Below, piece after piece: positions 52,260 through 62,242 of a stretch of DNA of 64,000 nt. The notes beneath the pieces are model-generated. The model did not search any database and was not told where the DNA came from. It worked only from the letters and a program-made list of their open reading frames with translations. The stretch is from the NCBI GenBank assembly GCA_017403825.1, contig JAFRDO010000027.1:172616-236615 (forward strand). Reading direction: 5' to 3'. The first letter of the stretch is position 1. Each line of letters begins with the position of its first letter. The stretch comes from Kiritimatiellia bacterium (GTDB taxonomy: Bacteria; Verrucomicrobiota; Kiritimatiellia; RFP12; UBA1067). The translations under genes were made by a program, and so were the position numbers.

Positions 52260-53714
52260 TCACGCCTTCTTCATCTGTGGAAAGAGCACGACGTCGCGTA
52301 TGGAGTCGCAGCCGGTCAGGAACATGACGAGGCGGTCAACGCCGAAGCCGAGGCCGCCCGTCGGCGGCATTCCGCACTCGAGAGCGCGTATGAAGTCCTC
52401 GTCAATCTTCTCGGTGTCTTCGCCCGCCTGGTTCTCGAGCGCGATGCGCTGCTCGACGGGGTCGTTCTGCTCGGTGTAGCCGGGACATAGCTCGCGCCCG
52501 GCGACGACGAACTCGAACACGTCCACGAGCGACGGGTCGTCCTTGCAGGCCTTGGCGAGCGGCACGAACGCGTGTGGAATGCGCGTGACGAAAGTCGGCT
52601 GCACGAGGTTGCGCTCGATGAGCTTGTCATAGACCTCGTGCGTGAGCATAAGCTCCGTCGTGACGCCGTCCAGCTCCAGGTTGGTGTCGGTCTCGCGCCC
52701 CTTTGCCTTTGCCTTGGCGAGCTGGGTGTCGAAGTCGAGGTCGAACCAGTCGTCGCCCATCAGCTCCTTCACAAGATCCCTGTAAGCGACGCGGCGGTAC
52801 GGCGGGTTGAAGTCGATCACCGTCTTCGCCTCGCCGTACTCTATCAGGCGAGTGCCGATCACGGTGTCGCAGAGATGCGGGAGGAGCCCTTCCATGATCG
52901 CCTCCATCGACGTGCGGTCGCCATACGCCTCGTACACTTCGCAAACAGTGAACTCCGGGTTATGGGTGCGGTCGATGCCCTCGTTGCGGAAGTCCTTGCC
53001 GAGCTCGAACACCTTGTTCATGCCGCCGACGAGAAGGCGCTTGAGGTATAGCTCCGGGGCGATGCGCATCACGCAGTCCTTGTCCAGCGCGTTGAAGTGC
53101 GACACGAACGGCTTGGCGGCCGCACCGCCGGCCTGGTCCTGGAGAATCGGGGTCTCGACCTCGACAAAACCCTTGGACCACAGGTACTTGCGTATCTCCA
53201 TTATGAGACGGCTGCGCACGAAGAACCGCGCCCTGCTCTCGTCGTTCGTCATCAGGTCGACGTAGCGGCGGCGGTAGCATTCCTCCTGGTCGGCGAGGCC
53301 GTGGAACTTCTCCGGCGGCTGCTCCAGCGCCTTGGCGAGCATCGTCCACTCCTTGACGACGACAGACTTCTCGCCCTTCTGCGTGGTGAAGAGAACGCCC
53401 TCCGCGCCGATGATGTCGCCGAGGTTGAGCTGCTTGAAGCCGGCGAACATCGCGTCGGAAAGCTCGTCTCGCTTGAAGATGAGCTGGAAGCGGTCCGTGC
53501 CGTCGTTCAGGGTGCAGAAGTTCATCTTGCCCATGCGACGGATCATGAGAAGCCTGCCGGCGACGCGGACGCGCTTGCCCTCCTCGAACGCCGCCCGCAC
53601 GTCGCGCAGATCGGTGTGGTCGTACCGCCCGCCGAACGGCTCGAAGCCCAATTCCTTCAGCGCCGCCAGGCTCTGCAGGCGCTGTTCCCTGTATTCATTC
53701 GTTTCTTGTGCCAT
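52260..53714 (-). CDS. lysS: Lysyl-tRNA synthetase, class II
   Basis: 484 residues. The OB-fold anticodon-binding domain (VRVAGRLLMIRRMGKMNF) is followed by the class II core: motif 1 around VEVETPILQ, motif 2 FRNEGIDRTHNPEFT and motif 3 GLGFGVDRLVMFLTG. It charges tRNA-Lys. ATG 53714 lies ten bases past a TAAAAT box. Five further genes overlap or follow within 15 bases, an unusual operon for a synthetase. Confidence 0.96.
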   Translation of the reverse strand: MAQETNEYREQRLQSLAALKELGFEPFGGRYDHTDLRDVRAAFEEGKRVRVAGRLLMIRRMGKMNFCTLNDGTDRFQLIFKRDELSDAMFAGFKQLNLGDIIGAEGVLFTTQKGEKSVVVKEWTMLAKALEQPPEKFHGLADQEECYRRRYVDLMTNDESRARFFVRSRLIMEIRKYLWSKGFVEVETPILQDQAGGAAAKPFVSHFNALDKDCVMRIAPELYLKRLLVGGMNKVFELGKDFRNEGIDRTHNPEFTVCEVYEAYGDRTSMEAIMEGLLPHLCDTVIGTRLIEYGEAKTVIDFNPPYRRVAYRDLVKELMGDDWFDLDFDTQLAKAKAKGRETDTNLELDGVTTELMLTHEVYDKLIERNLVQPTFVTRIPHAFVPLAKACKDDPSLVDVFEFVVAGRELCPGYTEQNDPVEQRIALENQAGEDTEKIDEDFIRALECGMPPTGGLGFGVDRLVMFLTGCDSIRDVVLFPQMKKA

Positions 53715-53724
53715 GACGGGCGGT

Positions 53725-53730
53725 ATTTTA
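53725..53730 (-). promoter_or_regulatory. -10 box of lysS operon
   Basis: TGTGG-TAAAAT, ten bases before the ATG; near-leaderless. Confidence 0.6.
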
Positions 53731-53767
53731 CCACAATGCCCGCCGCGCGTTCAACCGCTAACCGCTT

Positions 53768-56065
53768 TCATTCGACACGATTTCCCTCAGCAACGATCCC
53801 CGCGCAGTTCTCGGGATCGAAGGCGACGCCAGGCGACTGCACGTTCCGCGAAGCCCGATATGTGTTGTCGACAATCTTGATGTCCCTGGCGTTGGTCAGG
53901 AAGAACTGCGAGCGGAACGGAAGCTCCTTGCGCCGCGGGGTCGGGTCCTCGATGACATTCCCGCGAACAACCACATTGCTCACGCTGGAAAGATACGCCG
54001 TCACGCCGACGTTGTCGCGAAAGACGTTGCCGTCTATCAGAATGTCGCGGATTATCGGGTAGTCCGTGGTGTCCGGCGAAGGATCGGTACGCAGGTATAT
54101 CCCGGTGTAGATCGAGCGTTGCCTGTGGACGGCGCAGCTGCCGGACGGATTGACCGTGTCGAAGACGTTGCCGCGAATCACGACGTTGCTGACGCCGTAT
54201 CCTTCGCTCCAGAGATTGTAGGTGTATCCGGTCTCGATCTTGATCGCTCCCATCTCGTGATGGCGGAATACATTGTTCTCCACCGTCACGTCGCGCGCGA
54301 GAATGAGCAGCCCGCGCGCGCGGTTGTCGTGGAACTTGCAGTTGCGCACGATGACGTTGTGCGTGTCGAACGCCCAGTTGAAGAGTATGAAGCCGTCTTT
54401 CGTCTCTTCTGGGACATCCTCGGCGAAGGTTACGTCGAAATCGTTCTTGCCCTCCGTCACGCGCCTCGCCTCGACGAACGTGCCGAAGAAGCCGGTCGGC
54501 GAGTAGTCGCCGTTACGCAGCTCGATGCGGTCGCCCTTCCGCGCCGTTCCAATCACGCTGGCATGCAGGGCGCGGACGGTGCGCGGACCCGTCCTGTGCG
54601 CGAACGCCGTGTTGTCGTGCATGTTCATGATGTCGTCAGCGCCAAGCGAAAACTCGCAGTTCTCGAGCTTCACAAACCCGCGGCTCTGCCAGATGTGCAA
54701 ATGATCGGCAGTGCACGTGATGACGCGCTTCGGGTCGTCCTTCGGGGGAACTATGTTCACGCGATCGAATGCGACATGATGCGATTTCCCGCCCATCGCG
54801 AAGGCGTGGCCGGGGGTCGAAAGCACCGTCACGTCCTTCAGCTGCAGGTGTTCGACGTCCTCAAGACTGATGCCGTGGTAGTGGTAGTAGTAGTGCTGGG
54901 CTCGGTAGAGTTGGCCGACGGCGATTCCGTTAGGCGCGTTCTCCACGCGCACCGTGCGGCCGTCGAGCCAAGTCCGCTTCACGCGATCTTTCGGACGCTT
55001 GCCCATGTCGAGATAGCGCGTGACACCGTCCTCAAGGCCGACGGACCTTGTCTTCGGGTCATACGCCGATAGCACGGTCAGGGCCGCGTCCTTGTTCGGG
55101 AAATCCGCATAGTCGACAAATTCGAGATCGTAGGACCTCGCGTCGGCACGCTTCACCCTGACGATGCTCGCAAGCGGCTCGCGCGACCAGTCCCAGTCGA
55201 GCGCGAAGTTCATGAACTTCGTTCGCAGCGCGCGGCGCAAACACAGGAACGCGCCGCCGTGCCGGTACGAGACGAATATGGAGCCGCCGCCATCGAAGAC
55301 GAAATCACGGAAATCCTCAAGCACCAGCGGCGAATCGGCGTTAAGCGCATATCTGCCGCGCGGCAGCACGAGCTTTGACGCTCCTTTTTCCTTCGCATCC
55401 GCGAACGCCGCGCGCAGCGCAGCCGTGTTGTCCGCATTCGTCTCGCTTACCCCGTAATCCGCACAGTCGAGCACAGGCCCCGTCGCATTCCGCGACGCAT
55501 CAACCTCGAACTCCACGGCGCCTTTCGGCAGGTTCTTCAACGGGACCTTGCTTGTCTTCGCATCGCGCTTCGCAGGGACGAACGTGAACGGCTGGCGCTT
55601 CTCGATCTTGAGGTCGGCGATTTCCGCCTTGATCCGGTTCCACCCGTGGAACTGAAGGCGATAGTCATTCTCCCCGCCAGCCTCAAACTTCATTTCGCAG
55701 CTCTTCCATTCCCCTTCCGTGGGCTTGACGCTGAGCGAGGCAACATCCTTCTCGTCGCCACCCCATCCCTTCGGACGCACCAGCACATACAGAAACGCCT
55801 TGTTGCCGTACCCCGCCACCCGCGCCCTGAACGTGACGCGGTACCGCTCGCCAGGAACGAAGTCGTCGGCAGTCAGCGCATACCGCCGCCAGCCGAACTC
55901 ATGTTCGGCGACGGAGCTGTCGATGATGATGGTGCCGTCGGAGCCGATATGCGAAAACTCTTGGCAAAGCACCCTGGCCGCAGCGTCATTCGCCGTGCAG
56001 GACGCCTGCGCAACGACTGAGCACGCAAGCGCCAACGCCCCAACGAAAAACGTCATGCCTGACAT
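53768..56065 (-). CDS. Secreted beta-helix hydrolase, GH110-like (alpha-1,3-galactosidase-like)
   Basis: 765 residues from ATG 56065 (GGAG six bases upstream); ATG 56098 is a longer alternative. Signal peptide (SGMTFFVGALALACSVVAQA), a beta-sandwich of about 120 residues, then a right-handed beta-helix. HLHIWQSRGFVKLENCEFSL with ADDIMNMHD, and later RARGLLILARDVTVENNVF with LWSEGYGVSNVVIRGNVF, follow the pattern of GH110 enzymes, though I cannot fix the specificity. Other pectate-lyase-fold enzymes remain possible. The leader lies in repeat-like sequence (56091-56120). Confidence 0.6.
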   Translation of the reverse strand: MSGMTFFVGALALACSVVAQASCTANDAAARVLCQEFSHIGSDGTIIIDSSVAEHEFGWRRYALTADDFVPGERYRVTFRARVAGYGNKAFLYVLVRPKGWGGDEKDVASLSVKPTEGEWKSCEMKFEAGGENDYRLQFHGWNRIKAEIADLKIEKRQPFTFVPAKRDAKTSKVPLKNLPKGAVEFEVDASRNATGPVLDCADYGVSETNADNTAALRAAFADAKEKGASKLVLPRGRYALNADSPLVLEDFRDFVFDGGGSIFVSYRHGGAFLCLRRALRTKFMNFALDWDWSREPLASIVRVKRADARSYDLEFVDYADFPNKDAALTVLSAYDPKTRSVGLEDGVTRYLDMGKRPKDRVKRTWLDGRTVRVENAPNGIAVGQLYRAQHYYYHYHGISLEDVEHLQLKDVTVLSTPGHAFAMGGKSHHVAFDRVNIVPPKDDPKRVITCTADHLHIWQSRGFVKLENCEFSLGADDIMNMHDNTAFAHRTGPRTVRALHASVIGTARKGDRIELRNGDYSPTGFFGTFVEARRVTEGKNDFDVTFAEDVPEETKDGFILFNWAFDTHNVIVRNCKFHDNRARGLLILARDVTVENNVFRHHEMGAIKIETGYTYNLWSEGYGVSNVVIRGNVFDTVNPSGSCAVHRQRSIYTGIYLRTDPSPDTTDYPIIRDILIDGNVFRDNVGVTAYLSSVSNVVVRGNVIEDPTPRRKELPFRSQFFLTNARDIKIVDNTYRASRNVQSPGVAFDPENCAGIVAEGNRVE

Positions 56066-56090
56066 TGCCATCTCCAAGTTCCACTTGTTT

Positions 56091-56120
56091 GGAGCCATTT
56101 TTGCCAGCCCTCGGAGTTGT
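56091..56120. repeat. 30-bp sequence shared with the MITE interior
   Basis: GGAGCCATTTTTGCCAGCCC (and ten more bases) matches 46961-46990 at 24 of 30 positions in the same orientation. It sits at the possible ATG 56098 of the hydrolase gene. Confidence 0.5.
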
Positions 56121-56132
56121 CACAGAAAACGG

Positions 56133-59100
56133 TCAGTTCTGCGGCGCTACGACTTGAACCTTGAAGAAGTGATACTCGCTTCCTTCCGACGAGGCGAGGT
56201 CAAGGTCGGTCACGTCGTCCCACGCCCCGTCAAGAGTCTTCGCGCCAAGCGTCCTATAGGAGCGGTTTGCGCTTTCACCCTTCAAGATGCGGATTTCCGG
56301 CGTTCCGTCCACGAAAACGATATTGGCAACAAGGTCGTCGTCCGGGTCTTCCGGATCGAGGTCGGCAGCGTAGCATTCCCACCATGGCCGTCCGTTGGCG
56401 GCAGTCTCCTTTGCCAGTGCCTCGTAATCGCACCCGTGATCCGCCAGGGCCTGTGCGTAGCCGTTCAGCCACGAGTACGGCACTGCGACGGCGGTCGTCG
56501 TCGTCTTGCTGTCGTCGCCGTAGAATATCACGGTGCAACCGCTGCGGATTCCCATGCTGGACGTCTTGCCTTCGAATCGGCGCGGCAGATAGAGCGTCAC
56601 AAGGCCCGCGCCGTCAAAGGGATAATTGGGGCCGATGCTCGTCGTGCCGAGCGGTACGGCAAGACATGTCAGGCTGCTGGCCCCACTAAAGGCGAAATTG
56701 CCGATTGCCTGCAGCGACGCCGGGAGCCCGAGCGTCGTTATGGCGCTGCATCCATAGAAAGCATACTGCCCGATGTTCGTGACGCTGTTCGGAATCGTGA
56801 TTCCGGTCAGTCCGGTGCAGTCCTTGAATGCATTATCGCCAATCTCCCCCATGTCTCCGCGCAAGATTACGTTCGTAAGCGACGTAAGGCCGTAGCACAT
56901 GAAGCTCCCCACGTCCGTGATGCCCGCGCCAAGGACCAGTTCGTGGAGATTCGTGAAACTGTAAAGATAACCGGAAGGGTCGAATGCAGCCATGGACGCG
57001 ACCCCGTCGCCGATCACGATCCGTTCCAGCGACGTGCATCTTTCGAATGCATAGTTCCCGGCCACCGTCACGCTGTCCGGTATCTCAATGGACCTGAGGG
57101 AGGTGCATCCGGCAAAAGCACTGTTGCCAATGGCCAGAAGACCGTCTGGCAAAGTCACGGACTCAAGACTGTTGCAGTCCATAAACGCCCAGTTCCCTAT
57201 GTTCGTGATGCCCCCGAACGAAACAGACTTGAGCGTGGCATTCCGCTCAAATGCACTCGCTGGAATGTTCTTGATGCCCGCGCCCAACGAAACCCGCTCC
57301 AACTTGGAGAAACCCGAAATCGAGATCAGCGTCGTAACGCCGTCGCCGACGATCAGCTCCTTAAGCGACCCCTTGCAGTTGCCGTAGAACGTCGAGCCGA
57401 ACGGGAATCCGTCGAGGCTCGTCACGCCATTGCCAATGACGAGACGTTCTAGCGACGTGCATCCGTCAAAGGCGTCCGCGCCCACGGTCTTGACGCTGTC
57501 CGGAATCACGACCTCGCGAAGGCCAGAGCAGCGCATGAACGCATCGGCCCCAATTGCCTCTACGCCATCGGGTATGTCGATGGAGGAAAGCGTCGAGCAG
57601 CCAGAAAATGCGCTGTTGCAGATGTTCGTCGCCCCAGCGGGAATCTCGATCGACTGAAGCAAGGAACATCCGGAGAAGATGGCTGCCGGCACGGACCTGA
57701 GCCTTGCCGGTATATTCGCCGAGGCGAGCGTCGAGCAGCCCGCGAACGCGGCCGATCCTATTTCCTCCACGCCTTCGGGGACAACAATCGACGGTATTGC
57801 CGTACAGCCGCCGAAGGCGTATTCGCCGATGTTGGTGACGCTGACGGGAATCGTGAATGAAGTCAGCCCGGTGCAACCGTAAAATGCGTATGCCCCGATC
57901 GACGTGATCCCAGCACCCAGCGTAACAGAGACGAGAGATCTGCGGTTCTCGAAAGCGCGGGCCGGTATCCCGCCCCTCACGCCGCTGCCGATCGAAAGCG
58001 TCTGCAATTGGCTGTAGTTTCTGAAGTCGAAAGCGTCCAGACTGGTCACGCCGTTCCCGATGACAAGCGTGCGAAGCCCCGTGCAACCGTTAAAGGCCCA
58101 CGACCCTATGCTCGTCACGCTGTCAGGTATCACAACCGTCTGCAGCGACGTGCAGCCCGAGAACTCCGAGCTTGGAATCGACTGCACGCCGCTCCCGATG
58201 ATCACCTCCGTCAGGTTCGTCGTCGCGGAGTACAGGTAAAAGCCGTTCATGGACGCGACGCCGTTGCCCGTACGCACCGACGTGAGGCGGTTGCAGCCAT
58301 AGAACGCGTTGTTTCCGACGAAAACGACGCTGTCCGGAAGCCAGACCTCCTGCAGCGACGCGCAATAATAAAACGCCCTGGCTCCGATATTCGTAAGACC
58401 GTCCGCGAAGGTGAACGCCGTCAGGTTCGAACAGAACTGGAAAGCATCCACACCAATATGCATAAGCCCAGCGCCGCCGGTGGCCGAGACGAGCGAACCG
58501 CAGCCGCAGAACGTCTGGTCCCCGATCGTCTTGATGCCGCCGGGAATGTTCACGGCAGGCAGGGAGGCGCAGCCATAGAAAGCACGTTCGCCGATATCCG
58601 TCACGCTGTCGGGGATTTCAAATTCCGCCAATTTGGAACATTCGTAGAACGCCCAATAGCCGATGGACTCCAGATTACCGGCGCCCGTCACGGAAACCAG
58701 GCTCGGGCAGCAGTAGAAGGCCATTGGGGCAATAGTCTTCACGCCAACGCCGAACACGACATTTGAAAGAGACGGACATTGCCAGAAGGCACTGCCGCCG
58801 ACGGACGTCACGCTGTCCGGAATCTCGATGCGGCCAAGGGACGTCTTCTCAAAGGCACCGGACCCGATGGCGACGAGACCCTCCGGGAGCTCGATGTCGC
58901 AAAGCGACGTGCATTTGCTGAACGCATCACTGCCGATGTTCGTCACAGACGCTCCGAAGACGACGGACGAAAGGTTCGTGCATTCCTGGAACACGCCGTC
59001 GACGATGGAAGGCGTGCGCACCTCGACCTCCTCAAGCAGCGGATAGTTGTTCTTGAAGGAATCGAATCCGAAGCCGCTGCCGTTCACCGAGATCGAACCG

Positions 59101-62084
59101 AGACCGACGCCGAGAGCAATGCGCCTTAAGTTCGCGCATGAGGCATCGAAAGCGGACTGGCCTATGCTCGTGAGCGAATCGGGCAGTTCAGCCTCTTCCA
59201 ATGCCGAGCAGCCTGTGAATGCCTCAACACCGATGCTGCGGAGCCCCTCATGAAACGCCACATGCACGAGCGAAGTGCAGTTTTGGAACGCCAAGCTTCC
59301 GATGGAAACCACGTTAGAGGGAACCGAAAGGTTCGTGAGGCTTCCGCAGCCGGAAAAAGCCATGTCACCGATGGAAACAACGTTCGATGGGAATGAAATG
59401 TTCGCAAGGTTCTTGCACCCGCTGAAAGCCTGATGGTCAATGGTCTGCACGCCTGAGCCGAGCGAAACGGAGGCGAGACTCGTGCACCCGTTAAATGCGC
59501 TCCGGCCGATCGTTGAGACGCTGTCCGGGATATCGATCTGACCAAGCGCGGAGCAGTTGTAGAAGGCATTCTCCGGTATTGCCAGGAGCGTATCGGGAAG
59601 CGTCACGCTCGTCAGCGCGGGACAGGCCAGGAACGGATAGTCCGCCAGCGTCGTGATTCCGTGACCGAGGACGACTTCCTCAAGGTTGTGGAAGATGCCG
59701 AACGAAAGGTTGGAAATGTCCGTGCCGCCGGCCCCGATCACGACGCGCCTCAGGTTCGAGCAGCCGTTCAACACCGAGGATTTCAGGGATGTCAAGGTGC
59801 CGGGGAACACGATCTCCTCCAGCGAGGTGCAGTTGTTGAAGCAGTAGTCGCCCATCGAGACCACACCATTCGGGAGAGTTACATCGCATAGCGAAGAGCA
59901 CCCGCTGAACGCATTTGCGCCGACATTTGTGACGCCAGCTCCGATAATGATCGCATCCAGGGATGAGCAACCTGAAAAAGCGTTGCTGCCGATGTCGCCA
60001 ACTGATGCGTTCATCGTAACGTTCGTAAGCGCCGCACAGCTCTGGAACGCTCCCGCCGGGATGTTCGTCACGGAGCTTCCTATCTCGATGGACTCAAGCG
60101 GAGTATCCGCAAAAGAGAACGGGGTCAAGGAGGTCATGCCTGCTCCAAGCCGCGCGAACTTCACGCCAGTACACAAGCGAAACGCATCAGTCCCTACATG
60201 GGTCACACCGTCGGGAATGATCAACGACTCCAGCGTCCTGCAATTGTAGAACGCCTCGTCGCCGATGCTTGTCACGCTCTCCGGAATATCGACAGAACGC
60301 AGCCCTGAACAATAGTAGAACGCCCTGTTGCCAATACTGAGGACCGAGGTTCCGATGACGACCGAGCGAAGAGCCGTGGACGACTGGAACATCCCGGCGG
60401 GAATGTTCGTTACGCTGTTGCCGATGACGACCTCCTCGAGACTGCCGCCGACGAATTCGCCGAAACCTGAAAGGCTTTTGACCGTGTTGCCGGTGTCGAA
60501 GTAGCGGAGCGGGCACTGTGAGAATGCACTGGTTCCCAGGGTAACGAGACTGTCTGGTATTTCGACCGTCTCGATGGCCGAATTGTAGAACGCACTGTCG
60601 CCGATGGCCTCGAGCCCTTCGACAAGATCGCACTCCGTGAGCGAGGAGCAGTGGAAGAAGGCATACTGTCCGATCGTCTTGATGGCGGTTGGCAGCGTAA
60701 CGTCCTCCAGCGCCGTGCAGTAGTAGAAGGCATAGTCGCCGATGGTCTCGACGCCGGACGGGATTGAGATTCCGACGAGCGCGGAACAGTTGTAAAAGGC
60801 ATGCGCCGGAATCGTCTCAAGGGCCGGCGGGAGGACAACGTCGACAAGCGCACGGCATCCCTCGAACGTGCCATAGCCGAAAGTCGTAGCTGTCGCCGGA
60901 AGCGACGCCCGTCTCAGGGCGTAGCACCTCGCGAAAAGCGACGAACCGAGCGCCCCAACGCCGCCGACGACGGTCGCGTTCGTCAGGGACGTGCAGTTTT
61001 CAAATGCACGGGAGCCGACGTAAACGACGGTAGACGGAACGACGACGTCCTGCAACGACGTGCAGTATGAAAACGCATCCTCCCCGATTGACAGAACGGT
61101 CGAGGGAAACGCCACGCCCGTCAGACCTTCGCAGGACGCGAACGCCGACGTTCCGATGGAGACGAGCCCCTCCGGCAGGGAAACGTCCGCGAGCCGGCGG
61201 CAGGCGGCAAACGCCCGAACTCCGATGTTCGTGACGCTCGCAGGCACGGTCACGACGACCAGATTCGTTTCACCGTAGAACGCCCGCTCGCCGACTTTGG
61301 TCGTTCCCGCGCAGATCGCAAGGTTTGTAATTGAATCCGCAGCGCTTCCGAAGGCCTGACGAAAGCCGCTTGGAGAATACTCGGTCGCAACCGGGAACGC
61401 ACATGGCGTCACGACCTCACGCAACGACGCACAGCCTTCGAACGAAGGAATGCCGCTGAAATAACCACCCGTGGTCGTACGTTCCTGTTTCGTGAATGTC
61501 GTCCCCGCCGGCAGCTCGATGTGTTCCAGCGCCGTGCACCTCGAGAACGCGCCGCTTCCGAGCACTGGCGAACTGCCGCTGTTGAAGCTGACGTCGCGCA
61601 GGCTCACGCAATCCTCGAACGCACGCCAGGAGATCGACGTCAGGGTCGAGGGGAGTGTCACGCTCACGAGGTTGCTGCAACCCTGAAAGGCATAGGGGTG
61701 GATCACGGTCACGCCTTCGGGAACCGTCACGCTCGTGATGTTGGTGCAGCCGTAGAACGCATAAGGGGCGATGTATTCGCCAGTCCACGACGAAACTCCG
61801 TTCCCGAGGATCGGTATGGTGATGGCACCCGCCGTCGCCTTGTCTATTGCCGTTCCCTTCGTCGGCACCGTAATATTCCCCGACGAAGAGCCGACGCCCA
61901 TGATGACGCACATGTTGCCGGAATCGCCGATGCCCGTTTCTTTGGCGCCGGTGTTCCCGTTTTCCGACATGTAATAGCGCCATACGATGCCGTCGACGGT
62001 CGCATAGCTGTCGGCGACAGCAAAAGACGAAAGGCACAGAACGCCGGACACGAACAGTACGGACAACTTGGACTTAATCTTCAT
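56133..62084 (-). CDS. Giant BspA-type leucine-rich-repeat surface protein
   Basis: 1983 residues. A signal peptide is followed by a short YATVDGIVWRYYMS domain and then roughly 70 LRR_5 (BspA/TpLRR) units of about 23 residues, of the form LxxVxLPDSVTSIGxxAFxxC. The last 180 residues are repeat-free and end with the domain WWECYAADLDPEDPDDD ... RSYRTLGAKTLDG, common at the C-terminus of surface proteins in this bacterial group. Adhesion to host glycoproteins or substrates is a usual role of BspA proteins; here it is inferred. AGGAGG is seven bases before the ATG, and the promoter is 36 bases up. Only one frame is open across the gene. Confidence 0.92.
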   Translation of the reverse strand: MKIKSKLSVLFVSGVLCLSSFAVADSYATVDGIVWRYYMSENGNTGAKETGIGDSGNMCVIMGVGSSSGNITVPTKGTAIDKATAGAITIPILGNGVSSWTGEYIAPYAFYGCTNITSVTVPEGVTVIHPYAFQGCSNLVSVTLPSTLTSISWRAFEDCVSLRDVSFNSGSSPVLGSGAFSRCTALEHIELPAGTTFTKQERTTTGGYFSGIPSFEGCASLREVVTPCAFPVATEYSPSGFRQAFGSAADSITNLAICAGTTKVGERAFYGETNLVVVTVPASVTNIGVRAFAACRRLADVSLPEGLVSIGTSAFASCEGLTGVAFPSTVLSIGEDAFSYCTSLQDVVVPSTVVYVGSRAFENCTSLTNATVVGGVGALGSSLFARCYALRRASLPATATTFGYGTFEGCRALVDVVLPPALETIPAHAFYNCSALVGISIPSGVETIGDYAFYYCTALEDVTLPTAIKTIGQYAFFHCSSLTECDLVEGLEAIGDSAFYNSAIETVEIPDSLVTLGTSAFSQCPLRYFDTGNTVKSLSGFGEFVGGSLEEVVIGNSVTNIPAGMFQSSTALRSVVIGTSVLSIGNRAFYYCSGLRSVDIPESVTSIGDEAFYNCRTLESLIIPDGVTHVGTDAFRLCTGVKFARLGAGMTSLTPFSFADTPLESIEIGSSVTNIPAGAFQSCAALTNVTMNASVGDIGSNAFSGCSSLDAIIIGAGVTNVGANAFSGCSSLCDVTLPNGVVSMGDYCFNNCTSLEEIVFPGTLTSLKSSVLNGCSNLRRVVIGAGGTDISNLSFGIFHNLEEVVLGHGITTLADYPFLACPALTSVTLPDTLLAIPENAFYNCSALGQIDIPDSVSTIGRSAFNGCTSLASVSLGSGVQTIDHQAFSGCKNLANISFPSNVVSIGDMAFSGCGSLTNLSVPSNVVSIGSLAFQNCTSLVHVAFHEGLRSIGVEAFTGCSALEEAELPDSLTSIGQSAFDASCANLRRIALGVGLGSISVNGSGFGFDSFKNNYPLLEEVEVRTPSIVDGVFQECTNLSSVVFGASVTNIGSDAFSKCTSLCDIELPEGLVAIGSGAFEKTSLGRIEIPDSVTSVGGSAFWQCPSLSNVVFGVGVKTIAPMAFYCCPSLVSVTGAGNLESIGYWAFYECSKLAEFEIPDSVTDIGERAFYGCASLPAVNIPGGIKTIGDQTFCGCGSLVSATGGAGLMHIGVDAFQFCSNLTAFTFADGLTNIGARAFYYCASLQEVWLPDSVVFVGNNAFYGCNRLTSVRTGNGVASMNGFYLYSATTNLTEVIIGSGVQSIPSSEFSGCTSLQTVVIPDSVTSIGSWAFNGCTGLRTLVIGNGVTSLDAFDFRNYSQLQTLSIGSGVRGGIPARAFENRRSLVSVTLGAGITSIGAYAFYGCTGLTSFTIPVSVTNIGEYAFGGCTAIPSIVVPEGVEEIGSAAFAGCSTLASANIPARLRSVPAAIFSGCSLLQSIEIPAGATNICNSAFSGCSTLSSIDIPDGVEAIGADAFMRCSGLREVVIPDSVKTVGADAFDGCTSLERLVIGNGVTSLDGFPFGSTFYGNCKGSLKELIVGDGVTTLISISGFSKLERVSLGAGIKNIPASAFERNATLKSVSFGGITNIGNWAFMDCNSLESVTLPDGLLAIGNSAFAGCTSLRSIEIPDSVTVAGNYAFERCTSLERIVIGDGVASMAAFDPSGYLYSFTNLHELVLGAGITDVGSFMCYGLTSLTNVILRGDMGEIGDNAFKDCTGLTGITIPNSVTNIGQYAFYGCSAITTLGLPASLQAIGNFAFSGASSLTCLAVPLGTTSIGPNYPFDGAGLVTLYLPRRFEGKTSSMGIRSGCTVIFYGDDSKTTTTAVAVPYSWLNGYAQALADHGCDYEALAKETAANGRPWWECYAADLDPEDPDDDLVANIVFVDGTPEIRILKGESANRSYRTLGAKTLDGAWDDVTDLDLASSEGSEYHFFKVQVVAPQN

Positions 62085-62119
62085 GCCAATTCCTCCTAGT
62101 AACTTTCCCTTTGCCGTAG

Positions 62120-62125
62120 ATTATA
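62120..62125 (-). promoter_or_regulatory. Extended -10 box of LRR gene, with RBS at 62092-62097
   Basis: ATTATGG-TATAAT with a 35-base leader that holds a perfect AGGAGG seven bases before the ATG; the contrast with the leaderless genes is clear. Confidence 0.75.
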
Positions 62126-62242
62126 CCATAATCCCGGCCATTTGCACACTACAATGACAGCGCAACCAGGATCCGCGAAGCGCCCGAATGCCGTTTGCAA
62201 AGGACTCTTCTCGTGCGCTTCGCGTATTTCGTAGTCTCAGAA

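Noticed and set aside
56133..62084. Regular 69-bp repeats as CRISPR or satellite DNA
   Set aside because: They keep one open frame with LRR_5 wording across nearly the whole length, and are too divergent for CRISPR repeats.
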